From the NCBI GenBank assembly GCA_903885445.1, contig CAISIO010000016.1:1-36839 (forward strand): a stretch of DNA of 36,839 nucleotides, read 5' to 3'. Below the pieces are notes generated by a model that saw nothing but the letters and a program-made list of their open reading frames with translations, was not told the DNA's origin and searched no databases. Positions 36,618 to 36,839 of the stretch are shown here, piece by piece (within the stretch, counting starts at the first letter, position 1; every line of letters starts with the position of its first letter). The position numbers and the translations under genes are program-made. This DNA is from Candidatus Staskawiczbacteria bacterium (lineage in GTDB: Bacteria; Patescibacteriota; Minisyncoccia; Minisyncoccales; Staskawiczbacteraceae).

Positions 36618-36839
36618 TTAACAAATACTTCTTACATTATTTATAAATCCGCAATTTCCGCCCGCGCCGGTTAAAGTATTTATAAAGGTGCAAGCCGTGC
36701 CCGCCAATAAAATGATAACTATTCCTATCACCGCAGCAACTAGCGCGGTTTTTGCTGTTGCCATTAAGGACGGATTGGCTGTTGAAGCAATATAGGTTAT
36801 ACCTGCAACAATAAAACCGATTGTGGCTAATCCTCCGCC
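36618..36839 (-). CDS. C-terminal part of a small TrbC/VirB2-like (pilin-like) two-TM protein, truncated by the window edge
   Basis: Open frame from the edge to TAA at 36618: GGLATIGFIVAGITYIASTANPSLMATAKTALVAAVIGIVIILLAGTACTFINTLTGAGGNCGFINNVRSIC*. Not in the ORF track because partial. Confidence 0.6.
   Translation of the reverse strand, partial: GGGLATIGFIVAGITYIASTANPSLMATAKTALVAAVIGIVIILLAGTACTFINTLTGAGGNCGFINNVRSIC

Overview
The window looks like a chromosomal segment of a Candidate Phyla Radiation (Patescibacteria/Parcubacteria-like) bacterium. This is inferred from gene content, compact gene architecture and leaderless-looking promoters; no search was run. The left ~19 kb, on the minus strand, is a nearly complete type IV pilus (T4P) locus: pilM, pilN-like, pilO, a small protein in the pilP position, pilB, pilT, pilC, four tandem major-pilin-like genes, an STT3-family oligosaccharyltransferase, a GT2 glycosyltransferase, a metallophosphoesterase, pilD, four minor pilins in the order fimT/pilV/pilW/pilX, and a large LamG-containing surface protein that runs off the left edge. 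No secretin (pilQ) is visible. The right half carries housekeeping genes (comF-like, recQ, recG, tsaD, valS, prsW-like, hsp20) and five tRNAs. Interspersed are five GC-rich ORFan genes with canonical Shine-Dalgarno sequences and, in most cases, long leaders and near-consensus -35/-10 promoters. Main unexplained signals: (1) a 44-bp twin-hairpin element in the 5' leaders of two pilin genes, present in opposite orientations with compensatory base changes; (2) a split between (near-)leaderless housekeeping genes and SD-led alien ORFans; (3) a divergent pair of GC-rich membrane/coiled-coil ORFans driven by TTGACA-17-TAtAAT promoters; (4) a pilP-position protein that appears to share the N-terminal domain of PilC; (5) a LamG protein in the pilY1 position.
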